A stretch of 64,000 nt of DNA. Source: Bacteroidales bacterium. Lineage in GTDB: Bacteria; Bacteroidota; Bacteroidia; Bacteroidales; UBA4417. Shown here in pieces: positions 26,076 to 35,695 of this stretch. Each line of letters begins with the position of its first letter. The stretch's first letter is position 1. Below the pieces are notes generated by a model. It was given only the letters and a program-made list of their open reading frames with translations, had not been told where the DNA came from and made no database searches. Position numbers and translations under genes: made by a program. The DNA lies in NCBI GenBank assembly GCA_016707705.1, contig JADJHD010000003.1, forward strand, positions 124,001-188,000, given 5' to 3'.

Positions 26076-26513
26076 ATGAACCTGAACACAAAACGATTTG
26101 TATCCGGGATATTGTTTGTTTCATTTTTTGTCTATTCCATAGTGATCTATACGGTCGGGACAAGAGTAGACAAGGGAGCGGGCAGTATCACAGACGCAAC
26201 TAAAAAGGGTAAACTTCTTTTCCAGGAAAAGAACTGCATTGCCTGTCATCAGCTTTACGGCCTTGGAGGATACATGGGGCCTGATCTGACAAATGTCATG
26301 TCGGCTCCGGACAAGGGACCCATATTTGTCAGAAGCATTCTGCAGTACGGCACAGAACGAATGCCCAACTTTCATCTTACAGAAACAGAGATTGACGAAC
26401 TGATGTCATTTCTTAATTATGCGGATAAAACCGGTGTTTCTCCCGTGAAAAAGTTCGAGATTAATTATGATGGAACCGTTAACTGGAAAGGTAAAGATGA
26501 AAAAGGAAATTAG
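26076..26513 (+). CDS. NorC-like membrane-anchored cytochrome c
   Basis: 145 residues: one N-terminal membrane anchor (FVSGILFVSFFVYSIVIYTV), then a single class I cytochrome c domain with the heme motif CIACH (Cys54, Cys57, His58). GLGGYMGPDLTN follows, and Met96 in RMPNFHL is the distal ligand. This is the organisation of NorC, the electron-donating subunit of cytochrome c-dependent nitric oxide reductase, and the C-terminal extension past residue 125 is hydrophilic. It overlaps the next gene by 17 bp, so the two are translationally coupled. The heme domain should face the periplasm. Other heme-copper oxidase cytochrome c subunits are the alternative, which matters because the partner has altered ligands. 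Confidence 0.8.
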   Translation: MNLNTKRFVSGILFVSFFVYSIVIYTVGTRVDKGAGSITDATKKGKLLFQEKNCIACHQLYGLGGYMGPDLTNVMSAPDKGPIFVRSILQYGTERMPNFHLTETEIDELMSFLNYADKTGVSPVKKFEINYDGTVNWKGKDEKGN

Positions 26514-27834
26514 CATTTACTTCATATTGTTTGCTTTCCTCGCCTTATTGGGAGGAGCTCTTTTCGGCATTTTAGCTGCTTTTCAATTTATAATTCCGGG
26601 TTTCTTTGATTGGGTGCCCTTCATCAAATCACGTCCCCTGCATGTGTCATTGGTTGTTTCCTGGATTTTCCTGAGTGCTACTGGTGGAGTGTATTGGTAT
26701 CTGCCAAGATATTGCAATTTAACACTCTATTCGCGCGGACTTCAGAAGGTTCATCTCTGGATTTTCATACTTACTGGTTTTGCAGTTATTATTTCCTACC
26801 TGGCAGGTAAATTTGGGGGCAAGGAGTATTGGGAATTTCCGCCGGTACTTGCCATTCCCATTATTCTTTCATGGATCATATTTGGGTATAATTATTTCAG
26901 GACTGTATTCAGAAATACAGAGCCATGGCCTGTTTACCTGTGGATGTGGGGCACTGGAATTCTGTTTTTCCTCTTCACTTATCTGGAAACCAATCTATGG
27001 GTATTCTCCTATTTCCGCGATCATCTGGTTAGGGATATAACTGTTCAATGGAAAGCAAACGGTTCACTTGTGGGTTCCTGGAATATGCTGGTTTACGGAA
27101 CAGCTATTTTCATCATGGACAAGATTAGTGGCGACAGCAGCATCTCCAAAACCAGACTGGCTTTCATCATGTATTTCCTTGGACTGATCAACCTGATTTT
27201 CAACTGGGCTCATCATATTTACATTGTCCCCAATGCTATGTGGGTTCGCTATATCGCATATGGTATCAGCATGACTGAGCTGATTATCCTTGGAAAGATT
27301 ATCTGGAACTGGAAACGGGATCTCAAAAAATCCCTTCAGGATTTCAATATTTTGGCAGTCAGGTTTATAGTAGCTTCAGATGTATGGATTCTTCTGAACC
27401 TAATACTGGCGATTATGCTATCAATCCCTGCCATCAATATTTTCACTCATGGTACGCATTTAACAGTGGCACATTCAATGGGTAGCACCATAGGAATCAA
27501 TACCATGATTCTATTGGCTTCCTGCTTGTTTATCATACCCGATTTAACGAAACGCAGTTTCAGCATTGCACAGGCAAAGCTTATTTCAATCGGTTTCTGG
27601 GTGATGAATTGTATCCTCCTGTTTTTCTGGCTTGCCCTGATTATTGCCGGTTACAACAAAGGCTACCTGGTAATTGAGGATAAGCTTAACTTCCAGGAGA
27701 TCATGCTTAAAATCAGACCCTATCTGACAGTAGTGGCATTCACCGGAATTGTAATATTTACCGGCATACTGATGGTGGTAGGGCCGCAACTGAAGCTGAT
27801 CAAAGATTACCTTTTGGAGAAAAATCAAAAATAG
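26497..27834 (+). CDS. NorB-like heme-copper oxidoreductase subunit with altered metal ligands
   Basis: 445 residues from the ATG at 26497 (MKKEISIYFI), about 12 membrane helices. Family landmarks: RPLHVSLV with low-spin heme ligand His49; NWAHHIY with His239/His240, the helix-VII FeB pair; FTHGTHLTVAH with His326 as heme b3 ligand. However, the position 51 residues before His239, where NorB has the first FeB His (HLWVE), is Asn188 in KANGSLVGSW. The second His of the helix-X HxH motif is Met328 (AHSM). So one FeB ligand and one low-spin heme ligand seem changed. The upstream NorC-like gene points to NO reduction or a related reaction, but activity cannot be assumed. No norD/norQ maturation genes are nearby. 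Confidence 0.75.
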   Translation: MKKEISIYFILFAFLALLGGALFGILAAFQFIIPGFFDWVPFIKSRPLHVSLVVSWIFLSATGGVYWYLPRYCNLTLYSRGLQKVHLWIFILTGFAVIISYLAGKFGGKEYWEFPPVLAIPIILSWIIFGYNYFRTVFRNTEPWPVYLWMWGTGILFFLFTYLETNLWVFSYFRDHLVRDITVQWKANGSLVGSWNMLVYGTAIFIMDKISGDSSISKTRLAFIMYFLGLINLIFNWAHHIYIVPNAMWVRYIAYGISMTELIILGKIIWNWKRDLKKSLQDFNILAVRFIVASDVWILLNLILAIMLSIPAINIFTHGTHLTVAHSMGSTIGINTMILLASCLFIIPDLTKRSFSIAQAKLISIGFWVMNCILLFFWLALIIAGYNKGYLVIEDKLNFQEIMLKIRPYLTVVAFTGIVIFTGILMVVGPQLKLIKDYLLEKNQK

Positions 27835-27950
27835 GTTAGGGTTGCTTTGATCAGGGATTTCTTCATACAGCTACAAGTCCGGTTTAAATCCTTAGTGTTA
27901 TGTTGCAGAAGGAATAACTGCAATTAATCGACCTTCTTTTATTTTTATTC

Positions 27951-28796
27951 ATGCGTGCATTTGTTCTGTTTGCATTTGTTTTGTTGCTGGTGACTTCCTG
28001 CAATAAGGAAGAGACAGACTATGCACATAACCGGACAAGCTTTTTCAGAAATATTAATGATTCTGTTTACAGCGATTCCCTTATGGTGTGTGTCACCTTT
28101 AATATTCAGTTGGGGTTTAGTGCCGACAAGGACCCATGGAACAAGGATACTTATGGAGCAGATACTGAGCAAATCAAGAGAATTTCGGAATATTTGAAGA
28201 AGGTAAATCCTGATATTATCGCCCTTCAGGAAGTGCCCCGTAATCGCTCTAATGCCTTAGTGAAGAATTTCATAGAGGAACTGGCCGGGGAATTGAATAT
28301 GAATTATGCCTTTGGTTCACATGGATATAATGATCCTTATGGAATCTATCCGGTAGTTGGAGAATGGGGGACAGCAATTCTGACGAAATTCAGGGTTGTG
28401 GGAATTCATAATGAAGAGGTTGAATATGTCAGCATCTGGGAGAAGAGAAGCCTGCTGGATGTGGAACTTGAAGCTTCAGGCAATAAGAGGTTTCACGCAA
28501 TTTCCCTTCATCATCTTCCTTCTGATCAGGGAATACCCAATACTGCAAGCTATATTGCGGGATTGAGCGGGGCAGTTATCTGCATGGGCGACTTCAACCT
28601 GGTTGGAGAGATCAAAGCCTTTACAGATCTTGGGCTCAAAGATTCTGATTCCACCTATTCGAATCATGGAATTGACCGGATATTCTATTCTACAGATAAA
28701 TTCAGCTGTAAAAGACTGGGTACCATTGCAGATTCGATGCCCGGGATCTCGGATCATCAGGCAAACTTTGCACTGCTTAAGACCAATTTCGAATAA
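27951..28796 (+). CDS. Lipoprotein of the endonuclease/exonuclease/phosphatase family
   Basis: 281 residues. Signal peptide with lipobox LLVTSC (Cys17) predicts a lipoprotein. The EEP fold motifs are in order: VCVTFNIQLG (Asn), IIALQEVPRN (metal-binding Glu), FHAISLHHLP, CMGDFNLVGE (Asp and Asn), GIDRIFYS and final SDHQANFALL (catalytic Asp-His). Members cleave phosphodiester or phosphoester bonds in nucleic acids, sphingomyelin or inositol phosphates; the substrate here cannot be read. Its extracytoplasmic location favours scavenging. It converges with the SusCD operon, with a hairpin between. Confidence 0.85.
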   Translation: MRAFVLFAFVLLLVTSCNKEETDYAHNRTSFFRNINDSVYSDSLMVCVTFNIQLGFSADKDPWNKDTYGADTEQIKRISEYLKKVNPDIIALQEVPRNRSNALVKNFIEELAGELNMNYAFGSHGYNDPYGIYPVVGEWGTAILTKFRVVGIHNEEVEYVSIWEKRSLLDVELEASGNKRFHAISLHHLPSDQGIPNTASYIAGLSGAVICMGDFNLVGEIKAFTDLGLKDSDSTYSNHGIDRIFYSTDKFSCKRLGTIADSMPGISDHQANFALLKTNFE

Positions 28797-28847
28797 TTCG
28801 TGATTAAACCAAGGCTGATCTGCCTGGCGAACTTCCATCAACCAGTG

Positions 28848-28889
28848 TCCCTAACCCTGACAGCGCTTTAGCACTATCAGGGTTAGGGA
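28848..28889. terminator. Convergent hairpin terminator
   Basis: Arms TCCCTAACCCTGACAG and CTATCAGGGTTAGGGA (one wobble/mismatch). It lies between the convergent EEP lipoprotein gene (ends 28796) and the SusCD operon (last gene ends 28898). No strong T tract, so it may act mainly as an mRNA 3' stabiliser. Confidence 0.6.
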
Positions 28890-28897
28890 AGCTAGAT

Positions 28898-30097
28898 TTA
28901 AAGCTTGATCCAAACGATAGACATGGCATTGGGGTTTACACCCGTTACCCAGTCTTCAACGCCTGAACCATCAAGATTTGACCTGACAATTTTGCCGTCA
29001 GGACTGGAATTTGATTCCTTGAAACTCCAGAACAGCTTACCTCTCTTTGAGTCAACAGCAACTCCCCATGTAGCCTTGGCGCCATAGTCTCCTATTTTGG
29101 TAAGCCCGCTGCCATCGAGGTTGCTCTGGTAGATTCCTCCCTCAATTAATGGTGTATCGCTTGCATAGAGCGCAAAATAAACCTTGCCGGCTGCCAGGTC
29201 AACCTCTATTGCTGTTCCGTCAACATCCTGTATTAGTTCATTGATTGCCGATCCATCAAAGCTGAGTGTGAAGTAGCCACCGGTATAATCCGTTTTGTCG
29301 TTCACCATGTAGATAGTGCCGGATGCAGGGTCATATTGCATGTCAATAGGATATTCAGGAGCTGAAGTTCCGGTTGAAATAAATGGTTCCGGACTGCTGC
29401 CATCAAGGTTGGCGCGGTAAATGCCACCGGGGGCACCCCAGTAGATTTTATCACCATGAACAAAGATTGCTTCAGGGGATCCGGTGAGCTCTTGTCCGGG
29501 GACATTGGCATCCAGAATTTTCTCCGGATTAGTGCCGTCAGCATTGTAACGGTAGATAGCTCCCAGGGAGTAGTCAGTCACATAAACCTTTTGGTGAGCG
29601 GTGTCAACTGCTATGCCATATGGACGGGAAAGGGTTACTGCCGTGAAATCCTGAACTACAGGAGCCTCATCATTCAGGATTACCATGTGTACACCGCCTC
29701 CGCTTGGATTGCGGCTGGTGAAATACAGAACCTGAGTAAGGCCGGCATTGGGATCCTTAACATTTATTACAACAGACTTTACAAGCTGATTGTAATAGAC
29801 ATCATTTTCCGGGGTGCAGGTAAGGGTTACTGTATAGAATCCCGGAGTGTCGAACTGCACACTTGGGTTAGCTTCGGTCGAGGTTTGTCCGTTACCGAAA
29901 TCCCAGTTGTAAGCTTTTGCATTCAGGGAGGAATTGGTGAAGGTAACCTCACAGGGAGCCTTGCTGCTGTTTGTCGCGACATAGGTGAAATTGGCTACAG
30001 TACTGGCGTCAGGGTTTCCCAGTTCATATTTCGTACATCCTCCGGCAACAATAAGAGCCAGGAGAAATACTATGAGTTTGGTTGCTTGTGTTTTCAT
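28898..30097 (-). CDS. Surface lipoprotein with PKD domain and YWTD/NHL-like propeller
   Basis: 399 residues from the ATG at 30097 (MKTQATKLIV); the start at 30115 only adds a hydrophilic leader. The lipobox ends in AGGC (Cys at ~residue 20). A PKD domain follows (SKAPCEVTFTNSS, AYNWDFGNGQTS, TPGFYTVTLTC). Then comes a beta-propeller of repeated units ending in NLDGSSPEPF/SNLDGSGL-type turns with IYWGAPGG, VYFALY and LFWSFKE. As the last gene of the SusCD operon, 22 bp after susD, it probably sits on the cell surface and helps bind the polymer or its fragments, like SusE/F-type proteins in glycan loci. Binding specificity is unknown. Confidence 0.75.
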   Translation of the reverse strand: MKTQATKLIVFLLALIVAGGCTKYELGNPDASTVANFTYVATNSSKAPCEVTFTNSSLNAKAYNWDFGNGQTSTEANPSVQFDTPGFYTVTLTCTPENDVYYNQLVKSVVINVKDPNAGLTQVLYFTSRNPSGGGVHMVILNDEAPVVQDFTAVTLSRPYGIAVDTAHQKVYVTDYSLGAIYRYNADGTNPEKILDANVPGQELTGSPEAIFVHGDKIYWGAPGGIYRANLDGSSPEPFISTGTSAPEYPIDMQYDPASGTIYMVNDKTDYTGGYFTLSFDGSAINELIQDVDGTAIEVDLAAGKVYFALYASDTPLIEGGIYQSNLDGSGLTKIGDYGAKATWGVAVDSKRGKLFWSFKESNSSPDGKIVRSNLDGSGVEDWVTGVNPNAMSIVWIKL

Positions 30098-30119
30098 ATC
30101 TTTTTGTGTTTCCAAATGA

Positions 30120-31460
30120 TCAGTAGCCTGGATTTTGTTTCATTTCCTTATTGGTCTGAATTTCGCTGAGCGGTATTGGCAGAAGGGTATACTTTGCATC
30201 AATGCCCAGAACCTCCGTTGCCCGTCCTGTTCTTACGAGGTCAATCCAGCGATGTCCTTCAAAAGCAAATTCGTGGCGGCGTTCGTTTTCAATAGCCAGT
30301 TTCAGATCTTCCAATGTAGAAGCTGCAGTATTTGCTAATCCTGCCCGGTTCCTGATCAGATTTATATCCGACTGAATTAATGAGACATCTCCTCCGGAAT
30401 AAGCCAGGGCTTCAGCTCTAACTAGAATTACATCTGCAAGCCTGCTCACATAAACCCTGTCGGTTCCGCCAGACACATCATTGTATTTGATGCAATAGGG
30501 AAGGTTCTTGTCATCATATCCTACGGTTGCAGCCAGTCGCTGATCGCCTGCTTCAAAACTCTGAATGAAGCCGGCAGTTGGAGCAACCTCATATCTTCCC
30601 AGAAGGTTTCTGGTGTAATAATACTGGGCCAGACGATTGAAATTCTGCAAATCATAAACAATTTCAAACACAGATTCAGTTGAAGATGTCGCAGTGCTGT
30701 ATAATCCTCCAAAAGCTGGTTCAAGGCTGTATCCTCCTTCTGAAATTACATGTGAGGCTTCACCTATTGCATGCTGAACATTGAGAGGATCATTATCCAG
30801 ATGATATTTTGTGAGATAAGCTTTTGCAAGCAATGCTGAAGCACTGAATGTATTTGCCCATCCTGCAACCTTGCTTCCTGATAATTTGGTTTTGGCTGCT
30901 TCAAGGTCGGTAATTACCTGAGTGAGTACTTCGGACTGAGTGTTCCGGGGAGCATTAATGCTGTTCAGGTCAAGAGTAGGTAGTGTCTTAAGCGGAACTC
31001 CTCCGAAATGAACACTGAGGTTATAGTAAAGCAGGGCCCGCAGATACAAAGCCTCCCCCATGTACTGATTTGACTCATTTTCGGAGAGATCTCCCAGAGA
31101 AGGGATTGCATTTATTATGTTGTTTGCACGGTTGATGCCATCGTAGGACGCTGCCCAGAAGCCATCCACGATACTGTTATCGGCAGGGATGGGTTTGTTT
31201 TCTATTTGTCCGTAATCCTGACTGGTGCCAGTCCAGGTAAGATTGTCGGCCAGCAGGTCACTTACAATTACAAAATTCCTTCCATAAAGTCCGACAGCCT
31301 GCAGGGAATTATAGGTTCCTGCAAGGGCATGAACCACTCCTGATTTATCACTGATAGCTGTTGTGCTTGAAATGGAGTCTGTGGGACTGACATCAAACAG
31401 TTTTCCGCAGGATGTCAGTGCAAAACCCAATGCTATGAGGTATATGAATTTCTTTTTCAT
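30120..31460 (-). CDS. SusD/RagB-family nutrient-binding lipoprotein
   Basis: 446 residues; lipobox ALTSC (Cys18). Typical SusD features: DSISSTTAISDKSGVVHALAGTYNSL near the N-terminus, the TPR-rich core (YMGEALYLRALLYYNLSVHFG, SALLAKAYL), and the C-terminal family signature ENERRHEFAFEGHRWIDLVR. It is the lid that caps the SusC transporter and helps capture oligomers. It lies 19 bp after susC and 22 bp before the propeller lipoprotein in one operon with two cyanophycinases. The implied ligands are therefore isoaspartyl (beta-Asp-Arg) peptides rather than glycans; this is inferred from context. Confidence 0.9.
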   Translation of the reverse strand: MKKKFIYLIALGFALTSCGKLFDVSPTDSISSTTAISDKSGVVHALAGTYNSLQAVGLYGRNFVIVSDLLADNLTWTGTSQDYGQIENKPIPADNSIVDGFWAASYDGINRANNIINAIPSLGDLSENESNQYMGEALYLRALLYYNLSVHFGGVPLKTLPTLDLNSINAPRNTQSEVLTQVITDLEAAKTKLSGSKVAGWANTFSASALLAKAYLTKYHLDNDPLNVQHAIGEASHVISEGGYSLEPAFGGLYSTATSSTESVFEIVYDLQNFNRLAQYYYTRNLLGRYEVAPTAGFIQSFEAGDQRLAATVGYDDKNLPYCIKYNDVSGGTDRVYVSRLADVILVRAEALAYSGGDVSLIQSDINLIRNRAGLANTAASTLEDLKLAIENERRHEFAFEGHRWIDLVRTGRATEVLGIDAKYTLLPIPLSEIQTNKEMKQNPGY

Positions 31461-31479
31461 GTCTGTTTCGTTTTAGGGA

Positions 31480-34386
31480 TCAGAAGCCTGCGTTCAAACC
31501 AATCATGAAGGTACGCGACTGCGGGTATGTGAAGAAGTCGGTTCCTAAGATGACATTATCATTACTGTAGTAGTTTACTTCCGGATCCATACCAGTATAG
31601 GTCGTGAAAGTGTAAAGGTTCTGCCCGGAGGCGTAGATTCGCAGGGATTTCAGTTTAACCTTGTTCAGGACGCTGGCAGGAATAGTGTAGCTCAGCGTAA
31701 CATTCTTGATTCTCATGAATGAACCGTTCTCAATGAACCGGGATGATTTATAGGTATCACCTTCGCGAGGAATATCAGTGATATCACCTGGTTTCATCCA
31801 TCTCCGCAGCATGGCTGTTGTTTGATTATCTTCTCCGGTTCCTGACTGCAGATAAATCCATGATCCGTTAAAAATGTCATTTCCAATCATGGAATACAAG
31901 AAAACAGAGAGGTCGAAGTTTCCGTAACTGAAGTTATTGGTCAAACCAGCAGTAAAATCCGGATTTGGATTCCCAATTTTTGTAAGATCATCAGAGTTCA
32001 ATTCACCATCCTTGCTGATATCTTCATATACCAGATTCCCGGTGGTGGGATCCACTCCAAGGCATCTGTATCCGTAGAACACACCGATAGGTTCTCCTTC
32101 AACAACCCAGTTGCCACCTCTTCCCTGGTCAGTAATTGGTTGTCCGTTGTTCAGCTTGATAACTTTATTACGGTTGGCTGCAATATTGAAGGAGGTGTTC
32201 CATGTGAATGCCTTCTTAATGTTCTTGGTATTCAGCATGATTTCGATTCCTTTGTTTTCAAGGTCTCCAATATTAGCGGTAATACTTGTATATCCTGTAG
32301 AGGAAGGTATAGGCCTGTCGAGGAGCAGATCGGAAGTCTTGTTCAGGTAAAGATCTACATTCAAACTGAGCCTGTCGTCGAATATACCCAGGTCAAATCC
32401 GATACCCTTTTGAAGAGTGCTTTCCCATTTCAGATCTGGGTTAGGCAACTGGATTGGGGCAGTACCGGATACTCCCCCGTAATTAAAGCCTCCTTCATAG
32501 AGTCCCAGACTTGAGAAATCGCGGATACCATCATTTCCAGTCAGGCCAATGCTTGCCCTGACTTTAAGTTCATTTATCCAACTGTACTTCTTGATGAATT
32601 TTTCTTCAGCAAGTCTCCATGCCAGTGATGCTGCCGGGAAATATCCGTAGCGGTTGTTTGCTCCAAATTTCGAGGAACCATCGGCCCGCGCTGTCAGAGT
32701 TAATATATACTTATAAAGGTAGTTGTACTTGAATTGTCCGAAGTAGGAACTCATTCCCCTGTCGAGAGAAGTTGTGGAGGCTGCCCTGATTGTTCCCGCA
32801 GAGGTGATGTACTGAAGCTTTTCATTCGGGAAATCTATAGCTTCTATGTAGCTGTTTCGTCTTGCATATTTCTCAGTACTGTATCCTACCAGTCCTTCTA
32901 AATTATGTTTCTCCACCAAAGTAGTGCTGTACTGAAGAACATTGCTGCTTACCAGATTGCTGACATAACTGTTTCCTTCAATTCCGAGGCCGTTGTATTT
33001 AGCACCCTGACGGGTAGTAATCGGATCATATTCATGCTCGCGGAGCGAATAAATATCAGCACTCCATTTGGATGTGAAAGTGAAGCCATTCTGACACTTA
33101 TATTCAAGATAAACATTACCACCATTACGATTGGTATAGGCTATATTTTGCGTTTCATTGATAATGGCAACTGGGTTTGCATAGGGTCCATCCTCATTGT
33201 AGCTGCCATCGGCATTGTAAACGGGATAGATGGCCGGGATAGAAAGGGCATTTGGCAGAGGTCCGAAAAGAGTCTGGTCGCCTTCTACACGCTTGTTCTT
33301 TGAATAGCTCATGCTGGCACTACCGCCAATAGTCAGTTTTTCTGTGATTTTGTGATCAACATTCATCCTGCCTGAGTAGCGGTCGAAGGAGGTACTTTTA
33401 ACAGTTCCATCCTGCTTGAAGTAGCTTCCTGAAATAAACAGCCTGGTTTTATTGTTTCCGGTGCTTACAGATAATTCGTTATTGGAGGTAGGAGCCACCT
33501 GCAGGATTTCCTTCATCCAGTCAGTGTCAATGCCTTCTACCGTTGTTCCCTTGTACTCGTTCCACTGAGCAGCGTTCATAAGCTCAGGAATGCGTTCAGA
33601 TGGGATAGACTGCCAGCCATAGGAGGTATTCAGACTGATATCTGTCTTCTGCAGACTACCCTTTTTGGTGGTGATCAGGATAACTCCGTTAGATGCTCTG
33701 GCACCATAGATTGCAGTTGCTGATGCATCCTTCAGGATCGTGAACGACTCAATGTCATTCGGGTTAAGGTCCGACAATGCATCAATTTCCTGTCCGCTAT
33801 ACCCTATTTGTCCGAAGCTCCCGGTAATTACAGGAACTCCATCAATTACAATCAGGGGTTGATTGCTCGCGTTGATAGAGCTTCCACCTCTTAGTTTTAT
33901 GGAGTTTTGTCCACCCGGTGTACCGGAATTCTGGTTAATTACAACTCCAGCTGATTTACCCTGCAATACACCATCGATGGTGCGAAGGGGAGCACTTTTG
34001 ATTTCATCTCCGTTAACCAGTCCGATGGACCCAGAAATCAATTTCCTGCTGGTGGTGCTGTAACCAACAACTACCAGTTCCCCGAGATTGATTTTATCTT
34101 CTTCAAGCCTGACATTCATTTTCGCTTGTCCGTTAACCGGCAATTCAAGTTGTTTCATTCCAACAAAGGAAAAAACAAGGATCGAGTTGGCAGAAGCATC
34201 AAGTTTGTAGGCTCCGTTCACATCAGTGGTTGTCCCTTTCTGAGTGCCTTTTATCAGAATGGTAACTCCAGGAATTGGAGAGTCATCTGTGGCAGAGGTC
34301 ACTTTCCCTGTGACTTGCAGTGACTGGCCCCAAACCGAACTGATGAACATGCTGAATATCAGCAGCAACAGGTAGTTTTTTCTCAT
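31480..34386 (-). CDS. SusC/RagA-family TonB-dependent outer-membrane transporter
   Basis: 968 residues. Signal peptide ending near VWGQ; N-terminal carboxypeptidase-like regulatory domain (VTGKVTSATDDSPIPGVTI); TonB box-plus-plug region (ELVVVGYSTTSRK, PLRTIDGVLQGKSAGVVI, SINASNQPLIVIDGVP, LKDASATAIYGARASNGVIL); then a 22-strand barrel ending MIGLNAGF with a terminal Phe. The SusC-SusD pair imports oligomers into the periplasm using TonB energy. It follows the cyanophycinase gene by 23 bp. At 968 residues it is slightly short for the family (usually ~1000-1050). Confidence 0.92.
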   Translation of the reverse strand: MRKNYLLLLIFSMFISSVWGQSLQVTGKVTSATDDSPIPGVTILIKGTQKGTTTDVNGAYKLDASANSILVFSFVGMKQLELPVNGQAKMNVRLEEDKINLGELVVVGYSTTSRKLISGSIGLVNGDEIKSAPLRTIDGVLQGKSAGVVINQNSGTPGGQNSIKLRGGSSINASNQPLIVIDGVPVITGSFGQIGYSGQEIDALSDLNPNDIESFTILKDASATAIYGARASNGVILITTKKGSLQKTDISLNTSYGWQSIPSERIPELMNAAQWNEYKGTTVEGIDTDWMKEILQVAPTSNNELSVSTGNNKTRLFISGSYFKQDGTVKSTSFDRYSGRMNVDHKITEKLTIGGSASMSYSKNKRVEGDQTLFGPLPNALSIPAIYPVYNADGSYNEDGPYANPVAIINETQNIAYTNRNGGNVYLEYKCQNGFTFTSKWSADIYSLREHEYDPITTRQGAKYNGLGIEGNSYVSNLVSSNVLQYSTTLVEKHNLEGLVGYSTEKYARRNSYIEAIDFPNEKLQYITSAGTIRAASTTSLDRGMSSYFGQFKYNYLYKYILTLTARADGSSKFGANNRYGYFPAASLAWRLAEEKFIKKYSWINELKVRASIGLTGNDGIRDFSSLGLYEGGFNYGGVSGTAPIQLPNPDLKWESTLQKGIGFDLGIFDDRLSLNVDLYLNKTSDLLLDRPIPSSTGYTSITANIGDLENKGIEIMLNTKNIKKAFTWNTSFNIAANRNKVIKLNNGQPITDQGRGGNWVVEGEPIGVFYGYRCLGVDPTTGNLVYEDISKDGELNSDDLTKIGNPNPDFTAGLTNNFSYGNFDLSVFLYSMIGNDIFNGSWIYLQSGTGEDNQTTAMLRRWMKPGDITDIPREGDTYKSSRFIENGSFMRIKNVTLSYTIPASVLNKVKLKSLRIYASGQNLYTFTTYTGMDPEVNYYSNDNVILGTDFFTYPQSRTFMIGLNAGF

Positions 34387-34409
34387 GGCAATAAATCTGG
34401 TTTTGTTAA

Positions 34410-35672
34410 TTATTCAGTTGGTATATATTTGATATTCATTGGTTTAATAGTCATTCTGATATTGCCGGCGGTATAAAGTCTGGCCTGCCCTTTTTTAGCA
34501 GAAACATAGCCGAAGGATTCAGAAGTTTTAATAAAAGTAATCATGAAACCTTTTCCTTCTTCATAGAATGCAATACTTTGAGTCTTGTTGCAAGCCTTGT
34601 TGTCAATAAGATCAGTTGTGATCAGGTCCCTGAAGGATGGAGACTCAGCAAATATGCCACCTGAGTAGCTTTGGGGCTGGTTGTATTTTTCCTTGCCTGC
34701 AATGGCTACTTTCTCAGAAGAGGGCTTGATGAATCCGGTTTTTAGATCATATACATCTCCATTTGTAAGGTAGTGAATCAGGATATTCTCAATGTTGGTA
34801 AGCGGGCCATGCCTGACTACTGCTGATTTGGTATTGATAATTGTTACGCCTGAAACACCTGCTACTTCTATGGTTTGGTTTTTCGAGTGATAAATAAGGG
34901 CTGTATTTTCATCGATTCCAAAACCCATCTGATACTTATCGTGAAGGTAAGTCATGGCAACGATAATCCTGCCTAATCTTCCCCTGGCTTCAAAATGCTG
35001 ATCTGCGAGTCCGGCAGGGAAAAATCCCAGTCCACGGGCAATCAGTACACCTTCCACCTTAACCGAATCCTGACCTTGATGCAAAATGTTGACACCTTTA
35101 ACAAGGGCATCCATGCTATTGCCGTCACCAATCATAGGATCACTCATGATAGCGGCACCAGCGCTTGAACCTGCGATAACTCCGCCATGATTGTAAACAT
35201 CCCAAACAGCCTTTAACACCGGAGTATAGCTTCCATCAGGATTGTACAGGGTTTTGGTGGTTCTCAGCTGATCTCCGCCGGTGAACCATACACAGGAACT
35301 ATTCCTGATTTTCTCAGCATATTCTGTGTTGCTGCCATTGTTTTTCCATAGGGATTCATCAATGTTGGTGGTGCTGTCATCATCAACCATTGCAATTTCA
35401 ATCAGACTGATATTCTCAGGTTTAACCCCGTATGAAATCAGGGTGCTTTTGAAGAGAACGAATGACTGCATGGCTACGCCGCTGGCAGAGGGAATTACTG
35501 CGAAAGTTGCCTTTTCGGCTCCTCCTGCCAGTTCAATCATTCGGGAGTAAACTGCGGAATTATCGGGTTCCAGTCCTCCCCCAACTATTACAAGGCTTCC
35601 GTTTTCCTTCTGGGCCTGCATGGAGTGACAGCTTAGAAGAAATACCAAAAGGAGCAATGCGTTTTTTTTCAT
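34410..35672 (-). CDS. cphB: Cyanophycinase (peptidase S51 family)
   Basis: 420 residues from the ATG at 35672, which has AAGGAAAG just upstream; the GTG at 35699 is less likely. The signal peptide has a possible lipobox (LLSC, Cys15). S51 landmarks: SLVIVGGGLEPDN, FAVIPSASG, VWFTGGDQLRTTKTL, GVIAGSSAGAAIM with the nucleophile Ser170, and GFGIDENTALI. Cyanophycinase hydrolyses the alpha-Asp backbone of multi-L-arginyl-poly-L-aspartate to beta-Asp-Arg dipeptides. It lies between the T9SS-exported paralogue (23 bp upstream) and susC. Its extracytoplasmic export signal suggests action on polymer or partly digested fragments at the surface or in the periplasm. Substrate preference is not proven. 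Confidence 0.85.
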   Translation of the reverse strand: MKKNALLLLVFLLSCHSMQAQKENGSLVIVGGGLEPDNSAVYSRMIELAGGAEKATFAVIPSASGVAMQSFVLFKSTLISYGVKPENISLIEIAMVDDDSTTNIDESLWKNNGSNTEYAEKIRNSSCVWFTGGDQLRTTKTLYNPDGSYTPVLKAVWDVYNHGGVIAGSSAGAAIMSDPMIGDGNSMDALVKGVNILHQGQDSVKVEGVLIARGLGFFPAGLADQHFEARGRLGRIIVAMTYLHDKYQMGFGIDENTALIYHSKNQTIEVAGVSGVTIINTKSAVVRHGPLTNIENILIHYLTNGDVYDLKTGFIKPSSEKVAIAGKEKYNQPQSYSGGIFAESPSFRDLITTDLIDNKACNKTQSIAFYEEGKGFMITFIKTSESFGYVSAKKGQARLYTAGNIRMTIKPMNIKYIPTE

Positions 35673-35695
35673 CTTTTCTTTCCTTGTTATCATTG

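Noticed and set aside
29456..30169. Plus-strand 237-codon frame antisense to the propeller lipoprotein
   Set aside because: Lies opposite a well-supported lipoprotein and the end of susD; no motif on this strand.
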